64,000 nucleotides of DNA, taken from Megascapheus bottae (taxonomy: Eukaryota > Chordata > Mammalia > Rodentia > Geomyidae). The translations under genes and the position numbers were made by a program. Location: contig JANJXV010000131.1 of NCBI GenBank assembly GCA_024803745.1, forward strand, positions 1,880,001 through 1,944,000, read 5' to 3'. Positions 45,859-58,134 of the stretch are shown here, piece after piece; the stretch's first letter is position 1; every line of letters starts with the position of its first letter. The notes under the pieces were generated by a model that made no database searches, was not told the origin of the DNA, and saw only the letters and a list, made by a program, of their open reading frames with translations.

Positions 45859-48198
45859 GGGTTACGGTTAAGGTTAAGGTTAGGGTTAGGGTTAGGGTTA
45901 GGGTTAGGGTAAGGGTTAGGGTTAGGGTTAGGGTTAGCATTAAGGTTAGGTTTAGGGTTAGGGTTAGGGTAAGGGTTAGGGTTAGGGTTAGGGTTAGGAT
46001 AAGGGTAAGGGTTAGGGTTACGGTTAGGATTAGGCTTAGGGTTTTGGTTTAGGGTTAGGGTTAGGGTTAGGGTAGGGTAAGGGTTAGGGTTAGGGTTAGG
46101 GTTAGTATTAGGTTTAGGTTTATAGTTAGGGTAAGGTTAACGGTTAGGATTAGGGTAAGAGTTTAGGTTATGGTTAGGGTTAGGGTTACGGCTAGGGTTA
46201 GGGTAAGGGCAAGGATTAGGGTTTGGGTTAGGGTTAAGTTTAGGTTAGGGTTAGGGTTAGGGTTAGAGTTAGGTTTAGGATTACGGTAAGGTTAAGGTTT
46301 AGGGTTAGGGTTAGGTGAATGTTAGGTTATGGGTTAGGGTTAGGGGTTAATGTTTGGGTTAGGGTTAGGGTAAGAGTTAGGGTTAGGGTTAGGTTTAGGG
46401 TAAAGTAAGGGTTAGGGTTAGGGTTAGGGTAAGGGTAAGTGTTAGGGTTAGGGTTAGGGTTAGGGTAAGGGTAAGTGTTAGGGTTAGGGTTAGGGTTAGG
46501 GTAAGGCTTATTGTCAGAATTAGTGTTAGGGTTAGGGTAAGGGTAAGGGTTAGAGTTAGGATTAGGGTTAGGGTTAGAGTAAGGGTTAGGGTTAGGGTTA
46601 GGGTTAGGGTTAGGGTTAGGGTAAGGCTTATTGTCAGAGTTAGTGTTAGGGTTAGTGTAAGGTTAAGGGTTAGGGTTACGGTTAGGGTTAGGTTTAGGGT
46701 TGGGATGAAGGTTAGATTTAGGGTTAGGGTAAAGGTATGGTTTAGGGTTAGGTTTATTGTTAGGGTTAGCGTTAGAGTAAGGGTAAGGGTTAGGGTTAGG
46801 GTTAAAGTAAGTGTAAGCGTTAGGGTTAGGGTTAGGTTTAGGGTAAGGGTTAGGGTTAGAGTTAGGGTAAGGGTAAGGTTTAGGGTTAGGGTTAGGATCA
46901 GGTTTAGGGATAGGGTTAGGTTTAGGGTAAGGGTAAGGTTTAGGGTTAGGGTTAGTGTTAGGGTAAGGGTAAGGGTTAGGGTTAGGTTTAGGGTTAATGT
47001 TAGGTTTAGTGTTAGGGTAGGGTAAGGGTTAGGGTTAGAGTAAGGGTTAGGGGAAGGGTTAGGGTTAGGGTTAGGGTTAGGGTTAGAGTTAGGGTAAGGG
47101 TAAGTGTTAGGGTTAGGGTTAGTGTTAAGGTATGGGTAAGGTTTAGGGTTAGGGTTAGGGTTAGGGTAAGTGTTAGGGTAAGGGATAGGGTTAGGGTTAG
47201 GTTTAGGGTTGGGGTTAAGGTTACGGTTAGGGTTAGGTTTAGGGTTAGTTTTAAGGTTAGGGGTTAGGGTTAGGGTTAGGTTTAGGGTTAGGGTTAGGGT
47301 AAGGGTAAGGGTTAGGGTTAGGATAAGGGTTACGGTTAGGGTTAGGGTAAGGGTTAGGGTTAGGGTTAGGGTTAGGGTAAGTGTAAGGGTTAGGGATGGG
47401 TAGGTTAGGGTAAGGGTTACGGTTAAGGTTAGGGTTAGGGTAAGGATATGTGTTAGGGTTATGGTTAGGGTTAGGGCTAGAGTTAGGGTAAGGGTAAGTG
47501 TTAGGGTTATGGTTAGGGTTAAGGTAAGTGTAAGGGTTAGGGTTAGGGTTAGGGATAGGTTAGGTTTAGGTTAAGGGTTAGGGTTAGGGTTAGGGTAAGA
47601 GTAAGTTTTATGGTTAGGGTTAGGGTAAGGGATAGGGTTAGGGTTAGGGTTAGGTTTAGGGTTAGGGTTAGGTTAAGGGTAAGGGTTAGGGTTAGGGTTA
47701 GGGTTAGTGTTAGGGTAAGGGTTAGGGTTAGGGTTACGGTTAAGGTTAAGGTTACTGTTAGGGTTAGGGTTAGGGTAACGGTTAGGGTTAGGGTTAGGGT
47801 TAGGGTTAGCATTAAGGTTAGGTTTAGGGTTAGGGTTAGGGTAAGGGTTAGGGTTAGGGTTAGGGTAGGATAAGGGTAAGGGTTAGGGTTACGGTTAGGA
47901 TTAGGCTTAGGGTTTTGGTTTAGTGTTAGGTTTAGGCTTAGGGTAGGGTAAGGGTTAGGGTTAGGGTAAGGGTTAGTATTAGGTTTAGGTTTATAGTTAG
48001 GGTAAGGTTAATGGTTAGGATTAGGGTAAGAGTTAAGGTTATGGTTAGGGTTAGGGTTACGGTTAGGGTTAGGGTAAGGGCAAGGATTAGGGTTTGGGTT
48101 AGGGTGAAGTTTAGGTTAGGGGTAAAGTTAGTGTTAGGTTTAGGGTTACGGTAAGGTTAAGGTTTAGGGTTAGGGTTAGGTTAATGTTAGGTTAAGGG
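45243..48198 (+). repeat. 2.94 kb tandem duplication, copy 1
   Basis: Starting from a TTAAGGTATGGG landmark near 45,270, the order repeats at about 48,217. Offsets are 2,951 bp at the TTGGGG landmark (45,356 and 48,307), 2,942 bp at the next one (47,209 and 50,151) and 2,936 bp near 47,549. The copy includes GCTTAGGGTTTTGG near 46,033, a doubled CTTATTGTCAG at 46,507 and 46,627, and a second TTAAGGTATGGG near 47,125. It ends with TTAATGTTAGGTTAAGGG near 48,181. Confidence 0.88.
46500..46745 (+). repeat. 120 bp doublet carrying CTTATTGTCAG
   Basis: The segment GGCTTATTGTCAGA followed by ATTAGTG or GTTAGTG occurs twice 120 bp apart (20 hexamers), near 46,505 and 46,625. The doublet is inherited in the next 2.94 kb copy near 49,445 and 49,565. 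CTTATTGTCAG covers two adjacent strongly mutated hexamers and is one of the least telomere-like spots in the window, which makes it a good tag for tracing copies. Confidence 0.82.
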
Positions 48199-51140
48199 TA
48201 AGTGTTAAGGTTAGGGTTAGTGTTAAGGTATGGGTAAGGTTTAGGGTTAGGGTTAGGGTTAGGGTAAGTGTTAGGGTAAGGGTTAGGGTTAGGGTTAGGT
48301 TTAGGGTTGGGGTTAAGGTTACTGTTAGGGTTAGGTTTAGGGTTAGTTTTAAGGTTAGGGGTTAGGGTTAGGGTTAGGGTTAGGTTTAGGGTTAGGGTTA
48401 GGGTAAGGGTAAGGGTTTGGGTTAGTGTAAGGGTTACGGTTAGGGTTAGGGTAAGGGTTAGGGTTAGGGTTAGGGTTAGGGTAAGTGTATGGGTTAGGGA
48501 TGGGTAAGTTAGGGTAAGGGTTACAGTTAAGGTTAGGGTTAGGGTAAGGATATCTGTTAGGGTTATGGTTAGGGTTAGGATTAGAGTTAGGGTAAGGGTA
48601 AGTGTTAGGGTTAGGGTTAGGGTTAAGATAAGTGTAAGGGTTAGGGTTAGGGTTAGGGTTAGGGTAAGAGTAAGGTTTAGGGTTAGGGTTAGGGTAAGGG
48701 ATGGGGTTAGGTTTAGGGTTAGGTTTAGGGTTAGGGTTATGTTAAGGGTAAGGGTTAGGGTTAGGGTTAGGGTTAGTGTTAGGGTAAGGGTAAGGGTTAG
48801 GGTTAGGGTTACGGTTAAGGTTAAGGTTAGGGTTAGGGTTAGGGTTAGGGTAAGGGTTAGGTTTAGGGTTAGGGTTAGCATTAAGGTTAGGTTTAGGGTT
48901 AGGGTTAGGGTAAGGGTTAGGGTTAGGGTTAGGGTTAGGATAAGGGTAAGGGTTAGGGTTACGGTTAGGATTAGGCTTAGGGTTTAGGTTTAGGGTTAGG
49001 GTTAGGGTTAGGGTAGGGTAAGGGTTAGGGTTAGGGTTAGGGTTAGTATTAGGTTTAGGTTTATAGTTAGGGTAAGGTTAAGGGTTAGGATTAGGGTAAG
49101 AGTTTAGGTTATGGTTTGGGTTAGGGTTACGGCTAGGGTTAGGGTAAGGGCAAGGATTAGGGTTTGGGTTAGAGTTAAGTTTAGGTTAGGGTTAGGGTTA
49201 GGGTTAGAGTTAGGTTTAGGATTACGGTAAGGTTAAGGTTTAGGGTTAGGGTTAGGTGAATGTTAGGTTATGGGTTAGGGTTAGGGGTTAATGTTTGGGT
49301 TAGGGTTAGGGTAAGAGTTAGGGTTAGGGTTAGGTTTAGGGTAAAGTAAGGGTTAGGGTTAGGGTTAGGGTAAGGGTAAGTGTTAGGGTTAGGGTTAGGG
49401 TAAGGGTAAGTGTTAGGGTTAGGGTTAGGGTTAGGGTTAGGGTAAGGCTTATTGTCAGAGTTAGTGTTAGGGTTAGGGTAAGGGTAAGGGTTAGAGTTAG
49501 GATTAGGGTTAGGGTTAGAGTAAGGGTTAGGGTTAGGGTTAGGGTTAGGGTTAGGGTTAGGGTAAGGCTTATTGTCAGAGTTAGTGTTAGGGTTAGTGTA
49601 AGGGTAAGGGTTAGGGTTACGGTTAGGGTTAGGTTTAGGGTTGGGGTGAAGGTTAGATTTAGGGTTAGGGTAAAGGTATGGTTTAGGGTTAGGTTTATTG
49701 TTAGGGTTAGCGTTAGGGTAAGGGTAAGTGTTAGGGTTAGGGTTAAAGTAAGGGTAAGCGTTAGGGTTAGGGTTAGGTTTAGGGTAAGGGTTAGGGTTAG
49801 GGTTAGGGTAAGGGTAAGGTTTAGGGTTAGGGTTAGGATTAGGTTTAGGGATAGGGTTAGGTTTAGGGTAAGGGTAAGGTTTAGGGTTAGGGTTAGTGTT
49901 AGGGTAAGGGTAAGGGTTAGGGTTAGGTTTAGGGTTAATGTTAGGTTTAATGTTAGGGTAAGGGTAAGGGTTAGGGTTAGAGTAAGGGTTAGGGGAAGGG
50001 TTAGGGTTAGGGTTAGGGTTAGGGGTAGAGTTAGGGTAAGGGTAAGTGTTAGGGTTAGGGTTAGTGTTAAGGTATGGGTAAGGTTTAGGGTTAGGGTTAG
50101 GGTTAGGCTAAGTGTTAGGGTAAGGGATAGGGTTAGGGTTAGGTTTAGGGTTGGGGTTAAGGTTACGGTTAGGGTTAGGTTTAGGGTTAGTTTTAAGGTT
50201 AGGGGTTAGGGTTAGGGTTAGGTTTAGGGTTAGGGTTAGGGTAAGGGTAAGGGTTAGGGTTAGGATAAGGGTTACGGTTAGGGTTAGGGAAAGGGTTAGG
50301 GTTAGGGTTAGGGTAAGTGTAAGGGTTAGGGATGGGTAGGTTAGGGTAAGGGTTACGGTTAAGGTTAGGGTTAGGGTAAGGATATGTGTTAGGGTTATGG
50401 TTAGGGTTAGGGCTAGAGTTAGGGTAAGGGTAAGTGTTAGGGTTATGGTTAGGGTTAAGGTAAGTGTAAGGGTTAGGGTTAGGGTTAGGGATAGGTTAGG
50501 TTTAGGGTAAGGGTTAGGGTTAGGGTTAGGGTAAGAGTAAGTTTTATGGTTAGGGTTAGGGTAAGGGATAGGGTTAGGGTTAGGGTTAGGTTTAGGGTTA
50601 GGGTTAGGTTAAGGGTAAGGGTTAGGGTTAGGGTTAGCGTTAGGGTAAGGGTTAGGGTTAGGGTTACGGTTAAGGTTAAGGTTACTGTTAGGGTTAGGGT
50701 TAGGTTAACGGTTAGGGTTAGGGTTAGGGTTAGCATTAAGGTTAGGTTTAGGGTTAGGGTTAGGGTAAGGGTTAGGGTTAGGGTAAGGGTTAGGGTTAGG
50801 GTTAGGGTAGGATAAGGGTAAGGGTTAGGGTTACGGTTAGGATTAGGCTTAGGGTTTTGGTTTAGTGTTAGGTTTAGGTTTAGGGTAGGGTAAGGGTTAG
50901 GGTTAGGGTAAGGGTTAGTATTAGGTTTAGGTTTATAGTTAGGGTAAGGTTAAGGGTTAGGATTAGGGTAAGAGTTAAGGTTATGGTTAGGGTTAGGGTT
51001 ACGGTTAGGGTTAGGGTAAGGGCAAGGATTAGGGTTTGGGTTAGGGTGAAGTTTAGGTTAGGGGTAAAGTTAGTGTTAGGTTTAGGGTTACGGTAAGGTT
51101 AAGGTTTAGGGTTAGGGTTAGGTTAATGTTAGGTTAAGGG
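48199..51140 (+). repeat. 2.94 kb tandem duplication, copy 2
   Basis: This copy repeats 45,243-48,198, with TTGGGG at 48,307 and 50,151, GATATC at 48,549, the CTTATTGTCAG doublet near 49,445 and 49,565, and the TTAATGTTAGGTTAAGGG ending near 51,122. Differences include TTTAATGTTAGGG near 49,946, AGGGGTAGAG near 50,023 and loss of several hexamers near 50,300. The copy runs on into the region shared with the 1.53 kb pair. Confidence 0.88.
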
Positions 51141-52220
51141 TTAGGGTGAGGGGTTAATGTTTGGGTCAGGGTTAGGGTAAGAGTTAGGGTTAGGGTTAGG
51201 TTTTGGTTAAAGTAAGGGTTAGGGTTAGGGTTAGGGGAAGGGTAAGTGTTAGGGTTAGGGATAGGATTAGGTTTAGGGTAAGGCTTATTGTCAGAGTTAG
51301 TGTTAGGGTTAGGGTGAGTGTAAGGGTTAGGGTTAGGTTTAGGGTAAGTGTTAGGGTAAAGGTTAAGGTTAGGGTTAGGTTTAGGGCTGGGGTTAAGGTT
51401 AGGGTTAGGGTTAGGGTAAGGGTAAGGGTTAGGGTTAGGGTTAGGGTGAGGGTAAGGATTAGGTTTATGGTTAGGGTTAATGTTAGGTTTAGGGTTAGGG
51501 GAAGGGTAAGGGTTAGATTTAGGGTTAGGGTTAGGGTTAGGGTAAGGGTAAGGTTTAGGATTAGGGTTAGGGTTAGGGTTAGCGTTAGCATTAAGTTTAG
51601 GGTAGGGTTTAGGGTAAGGGTAAGGGTTAGGGTTAGGGTTAGGGTTAGGATAAGGGTAAGGGTTAGGGTTAGGGTTAGGTTTAGGGTAAGGGTAAGGTTT
51701 AGGGTTAGGGTTAGGGTTAGGGTAACGGTAGTGTTAGGGCTAGGGTTAGGGTTAATGTTAGGCTTAGGGTTAGGGTATGGGTACAGTTAGGGTTAGGGTT
51801 AGGGTTAGGGTAAGGGTTAGGGTAAGGGTAAGGGTATGGGTTAGAGTTAGGATTAGGGTTAGGGTTAGGGTAAGGGTTAGGGTTAGGGTTAGGGTTAGGT
51901 TTAGGGTAAGGGTTAGGGTTAGGGTTAGGGTAAGATTAAGGTTTAGGATTAGGGTTAGGGTAAGGGATAGGGTTAGGGTTAGGGTTAGGTTTAGGGTTAG
52001 GGTTATGTTAAGGGTAAGGGTTAGGGTTAGGGTTAGGGTAAGATTAAGGTTTAGGGTTAGGGTTAGGGTAAGATTAAGGTTTAGGGTTAGGGTTAGGGTA
52101 AGGGATAGGGTTAGGGTTAGGGTTAGGTTTAGGGTTAGGGTTATGTTAAGGGTAAGGGTTAGGGTTAGGTTTAGGGTTAGTGTTAGAGTAAGGGTTAGGG
52201 TTAGAGTTACGGTTAAGTTT
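50690..52220 (+). repeat. 1.53 kb tandem duplication, copy 1
   Basis: GATTAGGCTTAGGGTTTTGG at 50,841 recurs at 52,372, an offset of 1,531 bp, and a TTGGTTAAAGTAAGG at about 51,203 recurs 1,530 bp later. The copy holds CTTATTGTCAG near 51,286, GGGCTGGGG near 51,386 and a local triplication near 51,920-52,085, where GTAAGATTAAGG occurs at about 51,930, 52,038 and 52,068. The triplication is absent from copy 2. Confidence 0.85.
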
Positions 52221-53445
52221 AAGGTTAGGGTTAGGATTAGGGTTAGGGTAACAGTTAGGGTTAGGGTTAGGGTTAGGGTTAGCATTAAGGTTAGGTTTAG
52301 GGTTAGGGTTAGGGTAAGGGTTAGGGTTAGGGTTAGGGTAGGATAAGGGTAAGGGTTAGGGTTACGGTTAGGATTAGGCTTAGGGTTTTGGTTTAGTGTT
52401 AGGTTTAGGTTTAGGGTAGGGTAAGGGTTAGGGTTAGGGTTAGGGTTAGTATTAGGTTTAGGTTTATAGTTAGGGTAAGGTTAAGGGTTATGATTAGGGT
52501 AAGAGTTAAGGTTATGGTTAGGGTTAGGGTTACGTTAGGGTTAGGGTAAGGGCAAGGATTAGGGTTTGGGTTAGGGTTAAGTTTAGGTTAGGGTTAAGGT
52601 TAGTGTTAGGTTTAGGGTTACGGTAAGGTTAAGGTTTAGGTTTAGGGTTAGGTTAATGTTAGGTTAAGGGTTAGGGTTAGGGGTTAATGTTTGGGTTAGG
52701 GTTAGGGTAAGAGTTAGGGTTAGGGTTAGGTTTTGGTTAAAGTAAGGGTCAGGGTTAGGGTTAGGGTAAGGGTAAGTGTTAGGGTTAGGGTTAGGGTTAG
52801 GTTTAGGGTAAGGCTTATTGTCAGAGTTAGTGTTAGGGTTAGGGTGAGTGTTAGGGTTAGGGTTAGGTTTAGGGTAAGTGTTAGGGTAAAGGTTAAGGTT
52901 AGGGTTAGGTTTAGGGCTGGGGTTAAGGTTAGGGTTAGGGTTAGGGTAAGGGTAAGGGTTAGGGTTAGGTTTAGGGTGAGGGTAAGTGTTAGGTTCAGGG
53001 TTAGGTTTAGGGTAGGGTAAGGGTAAGTGTTAGAGTTAGGGTTAGGGGTAGTTTTAGGATTAGGAGTTAGGATTAGGGTTAGGGTTAGGTTTAGTGTTAG
53101 GGTTAGGGTAAGGGTAAGGATTAGGGTTAGGGTTAGGGTTAATGTTAGGTTTAGGGTTAGGGGAAGGGTAAGGGTTAGATTTAGGGTTAGGGTTAGGGTT
53201 AGGGTAAGGGTAAGGTTTAGGATTAGGTTTAGGGTTAGGGTTAGGGTTAGCATTAAGTTTAGGGTAGGGTTTAGGGTAAGGGTAAGTGTTAGGGTTAGGG
53301 TTAGGGTTAGGATAAGGGTAAGGGTTAGGGTTAGGGTTAGGTTTAGGGTAAGGGTAAGGTTTAGGGTTCGGGTTAGGGTAACGGTAGTGTTAGGGCTAGG
53401 GTTAGGGTTAATGTTAGGTTTAGGGTTAGGGTAAGGGTACGGTTA
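52221..53445 (+). repeat. 1.53 kb tandem duplication, copy 2 (shortened)
   Basis: The order follows copy 1 from GCATTAAGG near 52,282 through GCTTAGGGTTTTGG near 52,376, CTTATTGTCAG near 52,814 and GGGCTGGGG near 52,914 to GGGTACGGTTAGG near 53,436. About 170 bp near 52,990-53,090 (with TTAGGAGTTAGG near 53,060) have no partner in copy 1 but match 33,770-33,860 of unit N2. Beyond 53,445 the pairing ends. Confidence 0.83.
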
Positions 53446-55370
53446 GGGTTAGGGTTAGGGTTAGGGTAAGGGTTAGGGTAAGGGTAAGGGTTAGAGTTAG
53501 GGTTAGGTTTAGGGTTAGGGTTAGGGTTAGGGTAAGGGTAAGGGTTAGGGTTAGGGTTAGGGTTAGGTTTAGGGTTTGGGTTAGTTTTAGGGTAAGGGTA
53601 AGGGTTAGAGTTAGGATTAGGGTTAGGGTTAGGGTAAGGGTTAGGGTTAGGGTTAGGGTTAGGTTTAGGGTTAGGGTTAGGGTTAGGTAAGGGTAAGGGT
53701 TAGGGTAACAGTGAGGGTAAGGTTTAGTGTTGGGGTGAAGGATAGATTTACGGTTAGTGTAAAGGTAAGGCTTAGGGTTAGGTTTATTGTTAGGGTTAGC
53801 GTTAGGATAAGGGTAAGCGTTAGGGTTAGGGTTTAAGTAAGGGTAAGGGTTAGGGTTAGGGTTAGGTTTAGGGTAAGGTTTAGGGTTAGGGTTAGGGTAA
53901 GGGTAAGGTTTAGGGTTAGGGTTAGGATTAGGTTTAGGGATAGGGTTAGATTTAGGGTAAGGGTAAGGTTTAGGGTTAGGGTTAGGGTTAGGGTAAGGGT
54001 AAGGGTTAGGGTTAGGTTTAGGGTTAATGTTAGGTATAGTGTTAGGGTAAGGGTAAGGGTTAGGGTTAGGGTAAGGGTTAGGGTAAGGGTTAGGGTTAGG
54101 GTTAGGGTTAGGGTTAGAGTTAGGGTAAGGTTAAGTGTTAGGGTTAGGGTTAGGGTTAAGGTATGGGTAAGGTTTAGGGTTAGGGTCAGGGTTAGGGTAA
54201 GTGTTAGGGTAAGGGTTAGGGTTAGGGTTAGGTTTAGGGTTGGGGTTAAGGTTACGGTTAGGGTTAGGTTTAGGGTTAGTTTTAAGGTTAGGGGTTAGGG
54301 TTAGGGTTACGGTTAGGTTTATTGTTAGGGTTAGGGCAAGGGTAAGGGTTAGGGTTAGGGTAAGGGTTACGGTTAGGGTTAGGGTAAGGGTTAGGGTTAG
54401 GGTTAGGGTAATGGTAAGGGTTAGGGATGGGTAGGTTAGGGTAAGGGTTACAGTTAAGTTTAGGGTCAGGGTAAGGATATGTGTTAGGGTTATGGTTAGG
54501 GTTAGTGATAGAGTTAGGGTAAGGGTAAGTGTTAGGGTTAGGGTTAGGGTTAAGGTAAGTGTAAGGGTTAGGGTTAGGGTTAGGTATAGGTTAGGTTTAG
54601 GGTAAGGGTTAGGGTTAGGGTAAGAGTAAGGTTTAGGGTTAGGGTTAGGGTAAGGGATAGGGTTAGGTTTAGGGTTAGCTTTAGGGTTAGGGTTATGTTG
54701 AGGGTAAGGGTTAGGGTTAGGGTTAGTGTTAGGGTAAGGGTTAGGGTTAGGGTTAGCATTAAGGTTAGGTTTAGGGTTAGGGTAAGGTTTAGGGTTAGGG
54801 TTAGGGTTAGGATAAGGGTAAGGGTTAGGGTTACGGTTAGGATTAGGCTTAGGGTTTTGGTTCAGGGTTAGGGTTAGGGTTAGGGTAGGGTAAGTGTTAG
54901 GGTTAGGGTTAGGGTTAGGGTTAGTATTAGGTTTAGGTTTATAGTTAGGGTAAGGTTAAGGGTTAGGATTAGGGTAAGAATTAAGGTTATGGTTAGGGTT
55001 AGGGTTACGGTTAGGGTAAGGGCAAGGATTAGGGTTTGTGTTAGGGTTAAGTTTAGGTTAGGGTTAGGGTTAGGGTTAGAGTTAGATTTAGGGTTACGGT
55101 AAGGTTAAGGTTTAGGGTTAGGGTTAGGTTAATGTTAGGTTAAGGGTTAGGGTTAGGGGTTAATGTTTGGGTTAGGGTTAGGGTAAGAGTTAGGGTTAGG
55201 GTTAGGTTTAGGGTAAAGTAAGGGTTAGGGTTAGGGTTAGGGTAAGGGTAAGTGTTAGGGTTAGGGTTAGGGTTTGGGTAAGTGTTAAGGTAAAGGTTAA
55301 GGTTAGGGTTAGGTTTAGGGCTGGGGTTAAGTTTAGGGTTAGGGTTAGGGTAAGGGTAAGGGTTAGGGTT
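53446..55370 (+). repeat. Diverged relative of the 2.94 kb unit
   Basis: The stretch follows the order of 49,580-51,420: a GGGGTGAAGGATAGATTTACGG near 53,722 is replaced here by mutated hexamers, then TTTATTGTTAGGG near 53,781, TTGGGGTTAAGGTTACGG at 54,240, GATATGTG near 54,477, GCTTAGGGTTTTGG near 54,848 and TTAATGTTTGGG near 55,161. It carries more private changes than the two tandem copies, so it is an older member. It ends with GGGCTGGGG near 55,319. Confidence 0.75.
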
Positions 55371-55510
55371 AGGGTTAGTGTTAAGGTATGGGTAAGGTTT
55401 AGGGTTAGGGTTAGGGTTAGGGTAAGTGTTAGGGTCAGGGTTAGGGTTAGGGTTAGGTTTAGGGTTGGGGTTAAGGTTACTGTTAGGGTTAGGTTTAGGG
55501 TTAGTTTTAA

Positions 55511-55541
<31 letters not shown>

Positions 55542-58020
55542 GTTTAGGGTTAGGGTTAGGGTAAGGGTAAGGGTTTGGGTTAGTGTAAGGGTTACGGTTA
55601 GGGTTAGGGTAAGGGTTAGGGTTAGGGTTAGGTTTAGGGTAAGTGTATGGGTTAGGGATGGGTAGGTTAGGGTAAGGGTTACGGTTAAGGTTAGGGTTAG
55701 CGTAAGGATATCTGTTAGGGTTATGGTTAGGGTTAGGGTTAGCGTTAGGGTAAGGGTAAGTGTTAGGGTTAGGGTTAGGGTTAAGATAAGTGTAAGGGTT
55801 AGGGTTAGGGTTAGGGTTAGGGTTAGGGTAAAGTAAGGGTTAGGGTTAGGGTTAGGGTAAGGGTAAGTGTTAGGATTAGGGTTAGGGTTAGGGTAAGGGT
55901 AAGTGTTAGGGTTAGGGTTAGGGTTAGGGTTAGGGTAAGGCTTATTGTCAGAGTTAGTGTTAGGGTTAGGGTAAGGGTAAGGGTTAGAGTTAGGATTAGG
56001 GTTAGGGTTAGAGTAAGGGTTAGGGTTAGGGTTAGGGTTAGGGTTAGGGTTAGGGTAAAGTAAGGGTTAGGGTTAGGTTTAGGGTAAAGTAAGGGTTAGG
56101 GTTAGGGTTAGGGTAAGGGTAAGTGTTAGGGTTAGGGTTAGGGTTTGGGTAAGTGTTAAGGTAAAGGTTAAGGTTAGGGTTAGGTTTAGGGCTGGGGTTA
56201 AGTTTAGGGTTAGGGTTAGGGTAAGGGTAAGGGTTACGGTTAGGGTTTGGGTGAGGGTAAGTGTTAGGTTTAGGTTTAGGGTTAGGGTAGGGTAAGGATT
56301 AGGGTTAGGGTTAGGGTTAATGTTAGGTTTAGGGTGAGGGAAAGGGTTAGGGTAAGGGTAAGGGTTAGGGTTAGGGTTAGGGTTAAGTTTAGAGTTAGGG
56401 TAGGGTTAGGGTAAGGGTAAGGTTTAGGATTAGGGTTAGGGTTAGGGTTAGGTTTAGCGTTAGGGTTAGGGTAGGGTTTAGGGTATGGGTAAGTGTTAGG
56501 GTAGGGTTAGGATAAGGGTAAGGGTTAGGGTTAGGGTTAGGTTTAGGGTAAGGGTAAGGTTTAGGGGTAGGGTTAGGGTTAGGGTAAGGGTAAGGGTTAG
56601 AGTTAGGGTTAGGTTTAGGGTTAGGATTAGGGTAAGGGTAAGGATTAGGGTTAGGGTTAGGGTTAATGTTAGGTTTAGCGTTAGGGTAAGGGTAAGGGTT
56701 AGGTTTAGGGTTAGGGTTAGGGTTAGGGTAAGGGTAAGGTTTAGGATTAGGGTTAGGGTTATGGTTAGGGTTAGCATTAGGGTTAGGGTTAGGGTTAGGG
56801 TAAGAGTAAGGTTTAGGGTTAGGGTTAGGGTAAGGGATAGGGTTAGGGTTAGGGTTAGGTTTAGGGTTAGGGTTATGTTAAGTGTAAGGGTTAGGGTTAG
56901 GTTTAGGTTTAGTGTTAGAGTAAGGGTAAGGTTTAGGGTTAGGGTTACGGTTCGGGTTAAGGTTAGGGTTAGATTATGGTTAGGGTAAGGGTTAGGGTTA
57001 GGGTTAGGGTTAGGGTTAGCATTAAGGTTAGGTTTAGGGTTAGGGTTAGGGTAAGGGTTAGGGTTAGGTTAGGGTTAGGATAAGGGTAAGGGTTAGGGTT
57101 ATGGTTAAGATTAGGCTTAGGGTTTTGGTTTAGGGTTAGGGTTAGGGTTAGGGTAGGTTAAGGCTTAGGGTTAGGGTTAGGGTTAGCGTTAGGGTTAGTA
57201 TTAGGTTGAGGTTTATCGTTAGGGTAAGGTTAAGGGTTAGGATTAGGGCAAGAGTTAAGGTTAGGGTTAGGGTTAGGGTTACGGTTAGGGTTAGGGTAAG
57301 GGCAAGGATTAGGGTTTGGTTTAGGGTTAAGTTTAGGTTAGGGTTAGGGTTAGGGTTAGAGTTAGGGTTAGGGTTAGGTTTAGGGTAAAGAAAGGGTTAG
57401 GGTTAGGGTTAGGGTAAGGGTAAGGGTTAGGGTTAGGTTTAGGGTTAGGGTTAGGGTTAGGTTAATGTTAGGTTAAGGGTTAGGGTTAGGGGTTAATGTT
57501 TGGGTTAGGTTAGGGTAAGAGTTAGGGTTAGGGTTAGGTTTAGGGTAAAGTAAGGGTTAGGGTTAGGGTTAGGGTAAGGGTAAGTGTTAGGGTTAGGTTT
57601 AGGGTTAGGGTTAGGGTAAGGCTTATTGTCAGAGTTAGTGTTAGGGTTAGGGTAAGTGTTAGGGTTAGGGTTAGGGTTAGGGTAAGTGTTAGGATAAAGG
57701 TTAAGGTTAGGGTTAGTTTTAGGGCTGGGGTTAAGGTTAGGGTTAGGGTTAGGGTAAGGGTAAGGGTTAGGGTTAGGGTGAGGGTGAGGGTAAGTGTTAG
57801 GTTTAGGGTTAGGGTTAGGGATAGGGTAAGGGTAAGGGTTAGGGTTATGGGTTAGGGTTAATGTTAGGGTTAGGGTAAGGGTTAGGGTAAAGGTAAGTGT
57901 TAGGGTTAGCGTTAGGGTTAGGGTTAGGGTAAGGGTTATCGTTAGAGTTAGGGTTAGGGTTAGGGTAAGTGTTAGGGTTAGGTTTAGGGTTAGGGTTAGG
58001 TAAGGGTAAGGCTTAGGGTT
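55371..58020 (+). repeat. Mosaic of second-family blocks
   Basis: Short pieces of several units follow one another. 55,371-55,800 resembles 48,210-48,650, with TTGGGG at 55,465 and GATATC at 55,707. 55,830-56,070 resembles the CTTATTGTCAG doublet region of 49,350-49,570. 56,260-56,530 resembles 39,120-39,380. 56,780-57,150 resembles 51,930-52,400. 57,460-57,720 repeats the TTAATGTTTGGG to CTTATTGTCAG series. 57,720-58,020 resembles 30,620-30,940. A GGTAAAGTAAGG segment occurs twice, near 56,054 and 56,086. Each junction is telomeric repeat on both sides. Confidence 0.72.
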
Positions 58021-58103
58021 AGGGTTAGGGTTAAGGTTAGGTTTAGGGTTAGGGTAAGGGTAAGGGTTAGCGTTAGGTTTAGGGTTAGGCTTAGGGGTTA
58101 CGG

Positions 58104-58134
<31 letters not shown>

